The notes: generated by a model not told the origin, from the letters alone. A stretch of 38,122 nucleotides of DNA from a candidate division TA06 bacterium SM23_40 (GCA_001303705.1 LJUI01000022.1:1-38122), one strand, 5' to 3'; counted from the stretch's first letter, positions 17,021 to 25,439 are shown. Numbers and translations: made by a program.

Positions 17021-18961
17021 CTATATCTCCTCCGGGCGCATTGCTGGTTCTTCTATCGGTAGCCTGATAATGAAGGTGGCCCCTTCCCCTACCTGGCTTC
17101 TCACCTGTATGGTTCCTCCGTGACGCTCGATAACGCCGTAACTTATCGACAGACCGAGGCCCGTGCCACTTCCCACTTCTTTCGTCGTGTAGAACGGTTC
17201 GAACAGCTTCTCTACGACGTCCTCTGGTATGCCGGGCCCTGTATCCGTGATTTCGACTTCAACGTATCGTCCATCTCCGCCCAGCCGTGTCGCCAGGAGC
17301 AGATCGCCTCTTCCTTCCATTGCCTCAGCTGCGTTCAGCATGATGTTTATGAATACCTGTACGAGTTGATTGCCGTCGGCCATGATCTCTGGAAGGGAAG
17401 GTGCAAGTCTTCTGCCGACATTGATATTCTGAAAGAGTGCTTGATCCTCGAGTAGTCCGAGGGCGCTTTCCACGAGGCGGTTCAGGTCCGCGGGTTCTAT
17501 CTTGGGCTCTGTCTGGTGGGCGAAGTCGAGCAGTCCCTTGATAATGTCCTTGCATCGTGTCGCCTCTCCTGCAATCTTCTCCAGATTCGCCCTCTTCGGA
17601 TCGTCCTCTGCCGTATCTTCCAGAAGAAGGTGGCTGTAGACCAGGATGCCGCCCAGGGGGTTGTTGATCTCGTGCGCCACCCCCGCCGCCAGCTGGCCGA
17701 TCGTGGCGAGCCGTTCAGACTCCATGATTCGCCGTTCTGCGTGCTCTTTCAGTTTCTCGTCTCTCTCTTTGAGCGAGGAAGCCATGATGTTGAACGTTTG
17801 GCCGAGTTCCCCGATTTCATCTTCTGAGATTTGTCCGACGCGATGGGAGAAATCCCCCTCTGCCAACCGTTTCGATGCAGCGACCAGAGCTCTGATCGGC
17901 TTGAGTATGCCATTCGCCAGAAGATATGAGACGATGGCGCCAAGGGCCATTCCGAGAAAGGTGATACTCACGAATGCCCACATCGTTCTCTGTTTCATGT
18001 CGGCATACTTCTGCTCCAGCATTCCCACGTACAGCATTCCTATGACCGCTTCATCGACATCTCTCAGGGGCTCGTACGCGGTTATATACCAGTTGTTCAC
18101 GACAAACGCCCTCTCGATCCACGTCTCGCCCCTCTTAAGTACGGTGTCGTACACCTCCTCCGAGACGCGCGTTCCGATCGCGCGAGATCCATCTGCATTT
18201 CTCACATTTGTCGATATTCGAAGATCTCCCTGGAATATGGTGGCAGCTCCCATATCCTGGTCTTCATACGTGACACCCTGGTACACGACATCCTTGACCC
18301 GATCGACTATCTCGAAGTTGCGGTTGAGGAGGGATCCACCATAGACTACGCCAATGAGTACTCCCTCATCGCTCAGCACGGGGACTGCCGATTTCAGCAT
18401 CATGCCGGCTGTCTCCTCAGTCTCCGCTCGCACCCTTGCCCGTGGAGTCTCGATGAACGTGATGTGCGCCTTCTCAGCAAGCTCTTCCCCCTCCTTCTCC
18501 AGTTCCAGCCTGGATACGATCTGGGTCGCCGAAAACGCCCTTCGGTGCTGCAGGACTCTCCTGACGAGTGCATCTTCACTCTGGCTGTCCCCATACACAT
18601 CGGGGTTCTGGGCCCTCGCGACCACACGCCCGCGCTCGTCGGTTATGGCCAGTATGTCCAGGTTCTCCTCTCTCAGCGCGGTCTGCAGCGCGGAGAGAAG
18701 CAGCTCGCGGTCGTTCGCCAGCAGCGCGTGCTGAACGGCAAACGTTCTCATAGCGGTCAGCGTGAGCGCTCTCTCGATATCTCTCAGGCGCTGGTCGTAG
18801 ATTTCCCGCGCCGCATTGAGATCTGTCCTCACTCTTTCCTGGACTTCTCGGACCACATTCGTCGAAATGAAATGGAGGCCCACTGCAGTAGCTATCACAC
18901 CGGGAATGATGACCACCGGGATGAACGCCAGGACGAACTTGAGTTTCAGAGGGATACGCAT
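17021..18961 (-). CDS. Membrane sensor histidine kinase with periplasmic Cache-like domain
   Basis: 646 residues. First membrane helix about 8-31, a large periplasmic sensor about 35-320 (Cache-like, with GVVYGGSLLNRNFEIVDRV and WYITAYEPLRD), second helix about 326-349, HAMP about 350-402, phosphoacceptor H430 in AAGVAHEINNPLGG, and an ATPase with INIMLNAAEAME, DTGPGIPED and GSGTGLGLSIS. This is the NtrB/AtoS-like kinase type paired with sigma-54 activators. Its stop codon abuts the start of the activator gene, so they are a cognate pair. The signal is not known. It is transcribed from the promoter at 19016-19044. Confidence 0.94.
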   Translation of the reverse strand: MRIPLKLKFVLAFIPVVIIPGVIATAVGLHFISTNVVREVQERVRTDLNAAREIYDQRLRDIERALTLTAMRTFAVQHALLANDRELLLSALQTALREENLDILAITDERGRVVARAQNPDVYGDSQSEDALVRRVLQHRRAFSATQIVSRLELEKEGEELAEKAHITFIETPRARVRAETEETAGMMLKSAVPVLSDEGVLIGVVYGGSLLNRNFEIVDRVKDVVYQGVTYEDQDMGAATIFQGDLRISTNVRNADGSRAIGTRVSEEVYDTVLKRGETWIERAFVVNNWYITAYEPLRDVDEAVIGMLYVGMLEQKYADMKQRTMWAFVSITFLGMALGAIVSYLLANGILKPIRALVAASKRLAEGDFSHRVGQISEDEIGELGQTFNIMASSLKERDEKLKEHAERRIMESERLATIGQLAAGVAHEINNPLGGILVYSHLLLEDTAEDDPKRANLEKIAGEATRCKDIIKGLLDFAHQTEPKIEPADLNRLVESALGLLEDQALFQNINVGRRLAPSLPEIMADGNQLVQVFINIMLNAAEAMEGRGDLLLATRLGGDGRYVEVEITDTGPGIPEDVVEKLFEPFYTTKEVGSGTGLGLSISYGVIERHGGTIQVRSQVGEGATFIIRLPIEEPAMRPEEI

Positions 18962-19015
18962 TTCCTGAAGACTCCGGGCTCAGGGCAGATGGGGATCTGT
19001 CGTGCCTGCGCGGAT

Positions 19016-19044
19016 ATCATAGCCGACGAGATGGACGAAGTCAA
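19016..19044 (-). promoter_or_regulatory. Sigma-70-type promoter for the kinase/activator pair
   Basis: On the minus strand: TTGACT (19044-19039), 17 bases, TATGAT (19021-19016). It points into the histidine kinase gene, start at 18961. It is back to back with the promoter at 19107-19135; together they account for the 304-base divergent gap 18962-19265, where I see no gene. Confidence 0.8.
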
Positions 19045-19106
19045 GGATGCTTCGATGCCGTCGGCGCCGGCCGGCGACAGGATTTCACCGTTCCCGTGCG
19101 ACTTCC

Positions 19107-19135
19107 TTGACTCCCTCGGCGTTGCTTGGTATAGT
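19107..19135 (+). promoter_or_regulatory. Sigma-70-type promoter for the phosphatase-superfamily gene
   Basis: TTGACT (19107-19112), 17-base spacer, TATAGT (19130-19135). Transcription would start near 19142, giving a leader of about 125 bases before the ATG at 19266. Confidence 0.82.
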
Positions 19136-19265
19136 AGGTGTTCGAGTCGTGGGGGACGTGGGGACCAGAGGCGGGATGCGATGTTCCTCCCTGGCTCGAA
19201 CGGCTGAGTGCAGGCAGCATAGGAGTGTAACAGGTCATCGCAGGTGGAACGTGAGGTTGACTTCT

Positions 19266-20564
19266 ATGGGAGCGAAAAGAAACATCCTCTTCCTGCTCAT
19301 CGACTGTCTCCGAGCGGACATGTGCTTTGGAGAGGAGAGGTTCGTTAAGACGCCCACCATCGATCGCCTTAAGGAAGGGGGTACGGCGTTCACCCAGGCA
19401 ATATCGGTGTCGGCCGCCACGCAGGCAACTGTGTCGACCATGCTGACCGGTGTGTACCCGTTTGTGCATGGCATCATGATGAAGCGTCATGGCAAGAGAA
19501 GGTTCGGCACCCTTAATCCCAGGTGTGCAACACTGCCGGAGATCATCGGCAAGAATGGGTACCACACCTATGCCATGGTTACGGGGCCGCTTTTGAGACA
19601 GCTGGGCTTGGATAGAGGGTTCGAGCAATATCTACACAGAGCTGTGGAATGCGATGTCTACTCTGATTGGGGGAGGGAACTCCTGGATGCACTAAGAGGC
19701 AGGACCCTGGAAGAACCGTGGTTCCTTTTTCTCCATCTCTGGGAACTCCACATGCCTCGAGTAGTCTTGAAACCGTTCAACTCCAGACTCTATGGTCGTA
19801 ACCGATATGAAAGGGCCGTCTCTTGCCTGGACCACCATTTGCAGCGCATTTTGGATTCGGTAGATCTTGATCGAACTATCGTTCTCCTCCACGGGGATCA
19901 TGGGGAGAACTATGACTACCCGCCTCTTGTGCTCAGACCTTTGTTTACGAGGCCAGGCAGGGTGGTGAATGCTAGATTGGGTATTCTGAGGAAATTGAGA
20001 AAGCTGAGAAAACAGTCCTGGAACCCGCATCAGCCAAAGGCGCACATCCGGTGGATCTCTCACGGGGACGGTCTGTACGAGTTCCTCGTGCGGGTTCCTT
20101 TGATTGCCGTGGGATCTGGTCTCTTTCCTGAGGCCAAGATCGTCGATAGCCAGGTCTCTCAGGTTGATATCCTGCCTACGATACTCGATGCGATCGGTCT
20201 GGCCGATCGCCTGAATCAACGGATTCACGGAAGGAGCCTCTTGCCTCTCGTCAAAGACCAGTCCTTGCCGGAGAGACCCGTCATCCTAGAGACGAGAAAG
20301 CGTATGGGGATCAGGACACCTCGATGGAAGCTCATCGTCAGCGCATCCAATCCCGATCTTCCGGAGCTGTACGATCTCCAGAATGATCCCATGGAGGATA
20401 ACAATCTGCGGGAGGGAGAGGAAGGTATCGTCAGGATGCTGGAGGAGGAGCTGCGGGATATCGAGACTCTGAAATACCCTGAGTTGCTTGCTGAGCCGAG
20501 CGTGATGAGCGAAGAAGATAGCAGGCTCGTCGAGAAGAAGCTCCGAGATCTCGGCTACCTATAG
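19266..20564 (+). CDS. Alkaline-phosphatase-superfamily (sulfatase-fold) hydrolase with Thr nucleophile
   Basis: 432 residues. The fold is clear from LFLLIDCLRAD at the start (metal ligand D13), the LTGVYPFVHG stretch, LLHGDHGENYDYP in the middle, HGDGLYEFLVRVPLI, and SQVDILPTILDAIG. A true sulfatase has CxPSR before the TG; here the aligned segment is TQATVSTMLTG, which places a Thr (T52) where the formylglycine Cys would be. That suggests a phosphate- or phosphoglycerol-type hydrolase or transferase rather than a sulfatase. No signal peptide or membrane helix is seen, so it may be cytoplasmic. An in-frame extension upstream to 19047 runs across the promoter and is rejected; ATG 19266 has GAGG nine bases before it. 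Confidence 0.85.
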   Translation: MGAKRNILFLLIDCLRADMCFGEERFVKTPTIDRLKEGGTAFTQAISVSAATQATVSTMLTGVYPFVHGIMMKRHGKRRFGTLNPRCATLPEIIGKNGYHTYAMVTGPLLRQLGLDRGFEQYLHRAVECDVYSDWGRELLDALRGRTLEEPWFLFLHLWELHMPRVVLKPFNSRLYGRNRYERAVSCLDHHLQRILDSVDLDRTIVLLHGDHGENYDYPPLVLRPLFTRPGRVVNARLGILRKLRKLRKQSWNPHQPKAHIRWISHGDGLYEFLVRVPLIAVGSGLFPEAKIVDSQVSQVDILPTILDAIGLADRLNQRIHGRSLLPLVKDQSLPERPVILETRKRMGIRTPRWKLIVSASNPDLPELYDLQNDPMEDNNLREGEEGIVRMLEEELRDIETLKYPELLAEPSVMSEEDSRLVEKKLRDLGYL

Positions 20565-20567
20565 TGA

Positions 20568-20605
20568 AAAAGAGACCCGGGCTCGTAGTGCCTGACGAGC
20601 CCGGG
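20568..20605 (-). terminator. Rho-independent terminator of the HD-GYP-like gene
   Basis: A perfect 11-bp stem, CCCGGGCTCGT (20576-20586) with ACGAGCCCGGG (20595-20605), and an 8-nt loop, between two convergent genes. On the minus strand it is followed by TCTCTTTTTC, so it ends the minus-strand transcript. On the plus strand there is no T run after it, though the stem could still slow plus-strand transcription. Confidence 0.82.
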
Positions 20606-20631
20606 CAAAGGACGTGCGAAGGCGACAGCGC

Positions 20632-21576
20632 CTATACTACTTCTGCTTTCTCCGCATACACCCTTCGGAACGCCTCCACCACTTGAGGATCGAACTGCGT
20701 GCCGGCACAGCGCTCCAGTTCCTCCAGAGCCTCCCAGTGGGGCTTGCCCTTGCGGTAGGGCCTGTCGGTCACCATCGCATCGAAAGCATCTGCGACGGCC
20801 AGTATCCGCGCTCCCACCGGAATCTCTCTGGTCCGCTGCTTTTGAGGGGTCCCCACTTCCACGAAATATGAGTGATGCGCTTCCACTATGGGCATCGCTT
20901 CCTTCAGGACCGGCCCCACCATGTACAGCAGTTCCATCCCCTTTCGAGGGTGACTGTCCACCTTCTCTTTCTCCTCGTTTGTCAGGGCGGCAGCTTTCTT
21001 GATCAGGTCGGAGCTGATCTCGATCTTTCCGATATCATGGAGCAGGGCGGCCACCTTTATGTTCTCCACCTCGTGGCGCGGTAGCTCCATGGCGATAGCG
21101 ATGCTGACTGCATAGTCTGCCACCCGCAGGGAGTGGCTCCTCGTATACTTGTCATACGATTCGAGGTATTTTGCGAGGATCTCGAGCACCCCGACATAGG
21201 CATTCTTCAGCTCCGAGACTCTCTTCTCCTTCTGTTCGTACAGTGTCCCGACCACATAGGCGGCCAGGATGAGGAACCCGGCCCAGAGTGCCATGTCGGT
21301 GGCCGTGAGAAGGCCGCCCGACAGGGTTGATGCAGCCTTGAATCCGCTGAAGTTGTTGAGAGCGGTGAACGCGACGAGGAGTACGCAGAATACGGCGGTG
21401 AGGATCGACATCCTCTTGCCCAGCACGTACCCCGCGATGAGAACCGGAAGATAGTAGATGTTCAGAAATGCTAGCTTCTGCAGGATGAAGAAGTTGACGG
21501 AGACGACGACAATAGCCAGACTGAGGACGAGGATCTCCTCGAAGTGCAAGAAGATAAACTGCTTAGCGCGTTCCAT
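20632..21576 (-). CDS. Membrane-bound HD-GYP-like protein with altered GYP motif
   Basis: 314 residues. About four hydrophobic segments in residues 15-113, then a cytoplasmic HD domain: HSLRVADYA, LLHDIGK (H180, D181), H209, HH (234-235) and ARILAVADAFDAMVTDRPYR (D263). The family hydrolyses cyclic di-GMP. The segment that is usually DGSGYP reads VEVGTP here, so the Tyr of GYP is Thr and the preceding Asp-Gly is lost, while the metal-binding residues stay. It may be a phosphodiesterase of altered specificity or another HD hydrolase. GGAGGTG lies ahead of the ATG. Confidence 0.88.
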   Translation of the reverse strand: MERAKQFIFLHFEEILVLSLAIVVVSVNFFILQKLAFLNIYYLPVLIAGYVLGKRMSILTAVFCVLLVAFTALNNFSGFKAASTLSGGLLTATDMALWAGFLILAAYVVGTLYEQKEKRVSELKNAYVGVLEILAKYLESYDKYTRSHSLRVADYAVSIAIAMELPRHEVENIKVAALLHDIGKIEISSDLIKKAAALTNEEKEKVDSHPRKGMELLYMVGPVLKEAMPIVEAHHSYFVEVGTPQKQRTREIPVGARILAVADAFDAMVTDRPYRKGKPHWEALEELERCAGTQFDPQVVEAFRRVYAEKAEVV

Positions 21577-21776
21577 GCACCACCTCCGCGTAGATCTGCT
21601 CTCGGGAGTTGGCCTGTCTCTGGGCAGCCACGTGAAATTCCTTTACAGCAGCTGTGCCTGCCAGGCGGACGGCCGGTCACACTGACCTGCTCAGGCCGCG
21701 CCTGTGGCCGACAACCGCTGTTTCCTGTAATCTGGCGGCCTCCAGCATCAGATCTGCCGCCCGAACTACATACATA

Positions 21777-21804
21777 AATCTAGTGCAAAACCCCGTTCTG
21801 TCAA
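21777..21804 (-). promoter_or_regulatory. Probable promoter for the HD-GYP-like gene
   Basis: On the minus strand: TTGACA (21804-21799), 16-base spacer, TAGATT (21782-21777), giving a leader of about 190 bases. The perfect -35 supports it; the -10 is four of six. Confidence 0.5.
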
Positions 21805-21913
21805 TATTCGGGGCCAGATTTTTCGTTGCCGCGGAGGTCTGTTGCTCCCGTTCGCTGCCTCCCAGGCCTCATTCCGGCTCTCGGCCTAAAGTCCGGAACA
21901 CGTCATTTTTTAC

Positions 21914-21943
21914 TTGATCTCGAATGGACAATTGTGATATACT
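21914..21943 (+). promoter_or_regulatory. Promoter for the metallopeptidase/barrel gene
   Basis: TTGATC (21914-21919), 18-base spacer, TATACT (21938-21943). Just after the expected start site comes a perfect 7-bp hairpin, GGCACGG/CCGTGCC (21953-21972), that would sit at the 5' end of the mRNA. The gap 21577-22065 holds only this promoter, the opposing one, and leader sequence. Confidence 0.62.
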
Positions 21944-22065
21944 GGTTACGGTGGCACGGCGGCATCCGTGCCCCGGCAGTATGATGGACTTGACAACTAA
22001 GCACCGCCTTCACTTGTTGTACATCGCTGGTATGGACGCAGGCGAGGCGTGGGGAGGGGAGATAG

Positions 22066-23988
22066 ATGGGACGCTTACGACCCCTCGCGTTGGTTTTGCT
22101 CTTTGCCTCGTTCTGCCCTGGACTAGCGGGAGCGCAGTATTTCGGGCAGAATAAAGTCCAATACGACCGGTTTGATTGGTCGACGATCGAAACCGAACAC
22201 TTCGACGTCTATTTCTACGAAGGCGAGCGTGATGCGGCGCTCGATGCCGCCAGAATGGCGGAACGATCCTACCGTGAACTAGCGGATCTGTTTTCTCACG
22301 AACCTCGGGAGCGGATTCCGCTTATCCTGTACGCATCCCACACTGATTTCCAGCAGACCAACATAACCTCATCTCTCATCGGCGACGGAACCGGCGGCCT
22401 GACCGAGTTGCTCAGGCGACGTGTAGTCGTCCCGTTCACCGGATCCTACGCCGAACTCGATCACGTGCTCAAGCACGAGCTTGTCCACGTCTTCCAGATC
22501 GACATCCTGTACGGCGCGTCAGGCGAGGCGATGCGGAATCTGTTCCTGTTCCAGCCGCCTCTCTGGTTCATTGAGGGGATGGCCGAGTATCTCTCGCTGG
22601 GCGGGCTCGACGCGCAGACCGAGATGTGGCTGAGCGATGCGGCGATGGAGGGCAGGTTGACGACCCTCGATCAGCTGGGCCAGGTGGCCGATATCCGCGT
22701 GTACCGATTCGGCCAGGGGGTCTGGGAGTTCATCGCCAGGAAATATGGTGTTGAGAGGATCGGGGAGACGATGCATCAGCTGGCCATGACGCGGGATCTC
22801 GACCTCGCATTCCGTCAGACCCTCGGCATCGGACTCCAGAGACTGAGCGAGAAGTGGATCTCCGACATACGGCGACGATACTTGCCGCAGGTTGCCGGGC
22901 TCGAAGATCCCGGTGATGCCGGGAATCGACTCACATCTCATCTCGCAGATTACTCGCAGTACAACGTAGCCGGCGCAATATCGCCTGAGGGCGACGAGTA
23001 CGTTTACATCTCGGACCGCAGCATGTACTCCGACATCTACCTCGCCTCGACGGTCGATAGTCGGTACGAGGTGAAGTTGGTGAGCGGCGAGCGATCACCC
23101 GACTTCGAGTCCCTGCGATTCTTCCATACGTCGATCGCGTGGTCGCCCGACGCCAGCGTGATAGCGTTTCCCGCCAAGATCGGGGCAGAGGACGCGATCT
23201 ACGTCATGGACGTCCGGACGCGTCGGATCGAACGGCGCCTCACGTTCGGGCTCGACGGCCTTCTCTCGCCGACCTGGTCTCCTGAGGGGGACCGACTTGC
23301 ATTCGCCGGGCTCGACCACGGCCGCTCGGATCTATACGTCGTCGATAGAGACGGGTCGAATCTCAGAAAGCTCACCGATGACAGATACACGGTGAGGGAT
23401 CCTGCATGGTCGCCGAACGGAACCACGATCGTATTCGTTACAGACCGGGGACCTGATACGGATGTCGATGCTCTCACGTTCGGCCAGTCGCGGCTCGCAT
23501 TGTACGATCTGCCGACGGGAACGATCGAACTGATCGGTGGACAGGAAGGAATGAATTACTCTCCCCAGTGGTCACCCGACGGGACGAAGATCGGATTCGT
23601 CTCAGACAGGAACGGTATCTCGAACATATTCGTGTTCGATCTAATCGACCATAGACTGTACCAGGTGACCAATCTCTCGACAGGTGTCTGTGGGATCGCG
23701 CAGGGGAGTCCTGCGATGAGCTGGGCTCGGGAGCGTGATCGCATGCTCTTCTCCGCGTTCAAGCGGGGAGGGTGGGACATCTACGTAGTGGAGAGGCCGC
23801 TCGACCGGATGGTGGCCGTGGCGAACGAGTCGACTGAAGAGATCCATCCGAGCCCTTTACGGGTGAGTTGGCGGAGGGGCCGGGCCAGGCGAACACGTCG
23901 GATGAGAACAGCGGATCGCGGTATGGCCTCCCCGATACGACCTCGTTTGCCATTCGCGGGTACAAGGTCCGGTTCAGCCCCGACATGA
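22066..23988 (+). CDS. Secreted metallopeptidase-MA / TolB-propeller protein, zero-frame part
   Basis: 640 residues as read. Signal peptide 1-23 (cleavage after AGA, before QYF). A gluzincin peptidase domain about 40-270 with zinc motif HELVH (137-141) and a downstream Glu in WFIEGMAEY. Then at least six PD40/TolB-like blades about 295-590, each with a W-S-P-(D/E/N)-G type turn (TWSPEGDRLAF, QWSPDGTKIGF). The last 40 or so residues after about base 23859 are arginine-rich and unlike the rest. They arise because the true continuation is in the -1 frame, where an outer-membrane barrel follows. Proteins with peptidase, propeller and barrel in one chain of about 1000 residues fit the joined length of 976. 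GGGGAGGGGAG precedes the ATG. Confidence 0.88.
   Translation: MGRLRPLALVLLFASFCPGLAGAQYFGQNKVQYDRFDWSTIETEHFDVYFYEGERDAALDAARMAERSYRELADLFSHEPRERIPLILYASHTDFQQTNITSSLIGDGTGGLTELLRRRVVVPFTGSYAELDHVLKHELVHVFQIDILYGASGEAMRNLFLFQPPLWFIEGMAEYLSLGGLDAQTEMWLSDAAMEGRLTTLDQLGQVADIRVYRFGQGVWEFIARKYGVERIGETMHQLAMTRDLDLAFRQTLGIGLQRLSEKWISDIRRRYLPQVAGLEDPGDAGNRLTSHLADYSQYNVAGAISPEGDEYVYISDRSMYSDIYLASTVDSRYEVKLVSGERSPDFESLRFFHTSIAWSPDASVIAFPAKIGAEDAIYVMDVRTRRIERRLTFGLDGLLSPTWSPEGDRLAFAGLDHGRSDLYVVDRDGSNLRKLTDDRYTVRDPAWSPNGTTIVFVTDRGPDTDVDALTFGQSRLALYDLPTGTIELIGGQEGMNYSPQWSPDGTKIGFVSDRNGISNIFVFDLIDHRLYQVTNLSTGVCGIAQGSPAMSWARERDRMLFSAFKRGGWDIYVVERPLDRMVAVANESTEEIHPSPLRVSWRRGRARRTRRMRTADRGMASPIRPRLPFAGTRSGSAPT
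23853..23859 (+). other. Frame junction: CCCTTTA slippery-type heptamer
   Basis: Zero-frame codons here are CCT (23854-23856) and TTA (23857-23859), preceded by C, so the site has the canonical X XXY YYZ phase of a -1 slippery heptamer. After a -1 slip the codons are CCC, TTT, ACG, GGT, GAG, leading straight into the barrel frame. The -1 frame is open only from 23838 and the zero frame stops at 23988, so the shift must fall in that interval. A single missing base in the TTT run would give the same picture and is the simpler explanation. Confidence 0.6.
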
Positions 23989-24995
23989 GCGCAACCGGCG
24001 CGATGTACTCGTCGAACGTCGGGATCGCCGGCAACACGAGTGTGGCGTTCAGCGACGTCCTCGGCAACCATACCCTGTTCGGAGCGGCAAGCATATACGG
24101 ATCCCTGTCTCAGTCGGACATCCTGATCGGCTATCTGAACCGCCAGCACCGCACCAATTGGAGTATCGCTCTGTACCAGTTTCGGAATGACTTCCTGCTC
24201 TTCGTTGCCGAAGAGGAGGCCGGATTCGAGAGCCAGATCTATCGCGGCGGCCAGGTCATGCTCAGCCGACCGTTCGACCGTTTTCGGCGGATCGAATTAG
24301 GTTTGGATGCGATGTCGATCAACAGGGCGGTCTTCCGTCAGAGTTACTATTCCGGGCAGAGTGAGACTTCCAGCAAGGGGACTCTCTACTTCGCCAGTCC
24401 GTTCGTTGCCTTCGTCGCCGATAATGTGCTGTTCGGGAGCACGGGCCCGATCGATGGTATGCGAGCTCGTCTCAGCGTTGAGCACGCGGTCGGCGATCTC
24501 TCCTATTCAAGCGCGACGATCGATGCCCGCAAGTACTTCAACATCCGTCACCGCTATGTAGCGGCCATCCGTGCAGTGAGCGGAGCGAGCAGAGGACGCG
24601 ATCCACAGCTGTACCGGATCGGCGGCGCCACGACGCTGCGGGGTCTGGGGTACGGCGAGCTCACGGGCACAAACGCTTTCATGTTGAATACCGAATTCAG
24701 ATTTCCGCTCATCGAGCGGCTGAAGATGGGATGGCCACTACCCCTCCACCTGCGAAATGTGCGCGGGTCTCTGTTCTTCGACATCGGAGGCGCCTGGCAT
24801 GCAGACCAGTTCCGGCCGTTCACTACCGACGGTCCGGGTGTTCTGAGGATCGAGGACGCGTTCGCCGCATATGGCTTCGGGGCGAGGCTCAACGTCGGGT
24901 TCCTTATCCTCAAGTATGACCTGGCGCAGCCCACCGACCTCGTGTCGCACACGGAGAAGATGCGGCACTACTTCAGCATCGGTTCGGAATTCTAG
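23859..24995 (+). CDS. Omp85/BamA-like barrel, -1 frame continuation of the upstream gene
   Basis: About 378 residues with no start codon and ribosome site of their own (the first usable start would be TTG at 23868 with none). Strand-rich barrel sequence includes RRIELGLDAMSINRAVF and the surface-antigen motif YRIGGATTLRGLGYGE, with the L-R-G-L/Y signature of Omp85 barrels, and it ends in a C-terminal aromatic residue (SIGSEF). The barrel would anchor the secreted peptidase/propeller part to the outer membrane. I regard this and the preceding entry as one gene, either programmed, mutated or mis-sequenced. Confidence 0.85.
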   Translation, partial: TGELAEGPGQANTSDENSGSRYGLPDTTSFAIRGYKVRFSPDMSATGAMYSSNVGIAGNTSVAFSDVLGNHTLFGAASIYGSLSQSDILIGYLNRQHRTNWSIALYQFRNDFLLFVAEEEAGFESQIYRGGQVMLSRPFDRFRRIELGLDAMSINRAVFRQSYYSGQSETSSKGTLYFASPFVAFVADNVLFGSTGPIDGMRARLSVEHAVGDLSYSSATIDARKYFNIRHRYVAAIRAVSGASRGRDPQLYRIGGATTLRGLGYGELTGTNAFMLNTEFRFPLIERLKMGWPLPLHLRNVRGSLFFDIGGAWHADQFRPFTTDGPGVLRIEDAFAAYGFGARLNVGFLILKYDLAQPTDLVSHTEKMRHYFSIGSEF

Positions 24996-25026
24996 ACTGA
25001 TCGCTGCGGGTGAAGCCAAGCACCCG

Positions 25027-25202
25027 CCCGGGATTGGAAGGCGGTCTGCCCGGGATTCGCTGGCGAGGTGTCGCCGGTTCGCTGTCCAGTTGTCTGCGGT
25101 TCAGGGGTGAGCTGTCCGCGATCCGCTGCCGGTCGCCAGGAGTTCGCCGGCCGGGGAATCCGAATTCCAGGGAAGCTGCCCCGGGATTGGCCGCCAGCGG
25201 CC
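25027..25202 (+). repeat. Degenerate 22-bp tandem repeat, about 8 units
   Basis: Units start at 25027, 25049, 25071, 25093, 25115, 25137, 25159 and about 25181. The first two share CCCGGGATT and most share a central TTCG/TTC and a closing TG. Individual units differ at many positions. No coding frame with good features covers it. It fills the first part of the 570-base gap after the barrel gene. Confidence 0.6.
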
Positions 25203-25296
25203 GGCAGGTGTGACTGTCGCGGTCTCTACGCGACCACTCCCGTCATGCTTCTAACCGCTTATATTACATAGAACAAGCTCGATACCGTCACCATAG

Positions 25297-25327
25297 TGCG
25301 ACCGTAATGGTCGCATTTCTCTTGTTT
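25297..25327 (+). terminator. Rho-independent terminator after the barrel gene
   Basis: TGCGACC (25297-25303) pairs with GGTCGCA (25309-25315), loop GTAAT, tail TTTCTCTTGTTT. It separates the barrel gene from the promoter of the C39-like gene. Confidence 0.75.
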
Positions 25328-25423
25328 GTCCTCCTGATTTCCCACGGAGACCGACCTACGTATCTCTTTGTGGGACAGAATGTTATGGACGAACGCCTGG
25401 GCTCCCGGCAGCCTGAGCTCACC

Positions 25424-25439
25424 TGGCACGGCGATTGCT
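25424..25439 (+). promoter_or_regulatory. Sigma-54 (-24/-12) element ahead of the C39-like gene
   Basis: Reads TGGCACGGCGATTGCT, a perfect match to TGGCACG-N4-TTGCW. Transcription would start near 25450, leaving a leader of about 115 bases. A caveat is an overlapping TATAGT (25440-25445) like the -10 of other promoters here, but the -35 position 17 bases upstream reads GCTCAC, which does not match. An inverted repeat TCCCAC/GTGGGA (25340-25345, 25370-25375) upstream could be an activator site. Confidence 0.62.

Noticed and set aside
19047-19265. In-frame N-terminal extension of the phosphatase-superfamily gene
   Set aside because: It would start upstream of the gene's own -35/-10 (19107-19135) and adds residues unlike the family.
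21953-21972. Hairpin GGCACGG/CCGTGCC as a terminator
   Set aside because: No T run and it lies just after a promoter; more likely a 5'-end hairpin of the mRNA.
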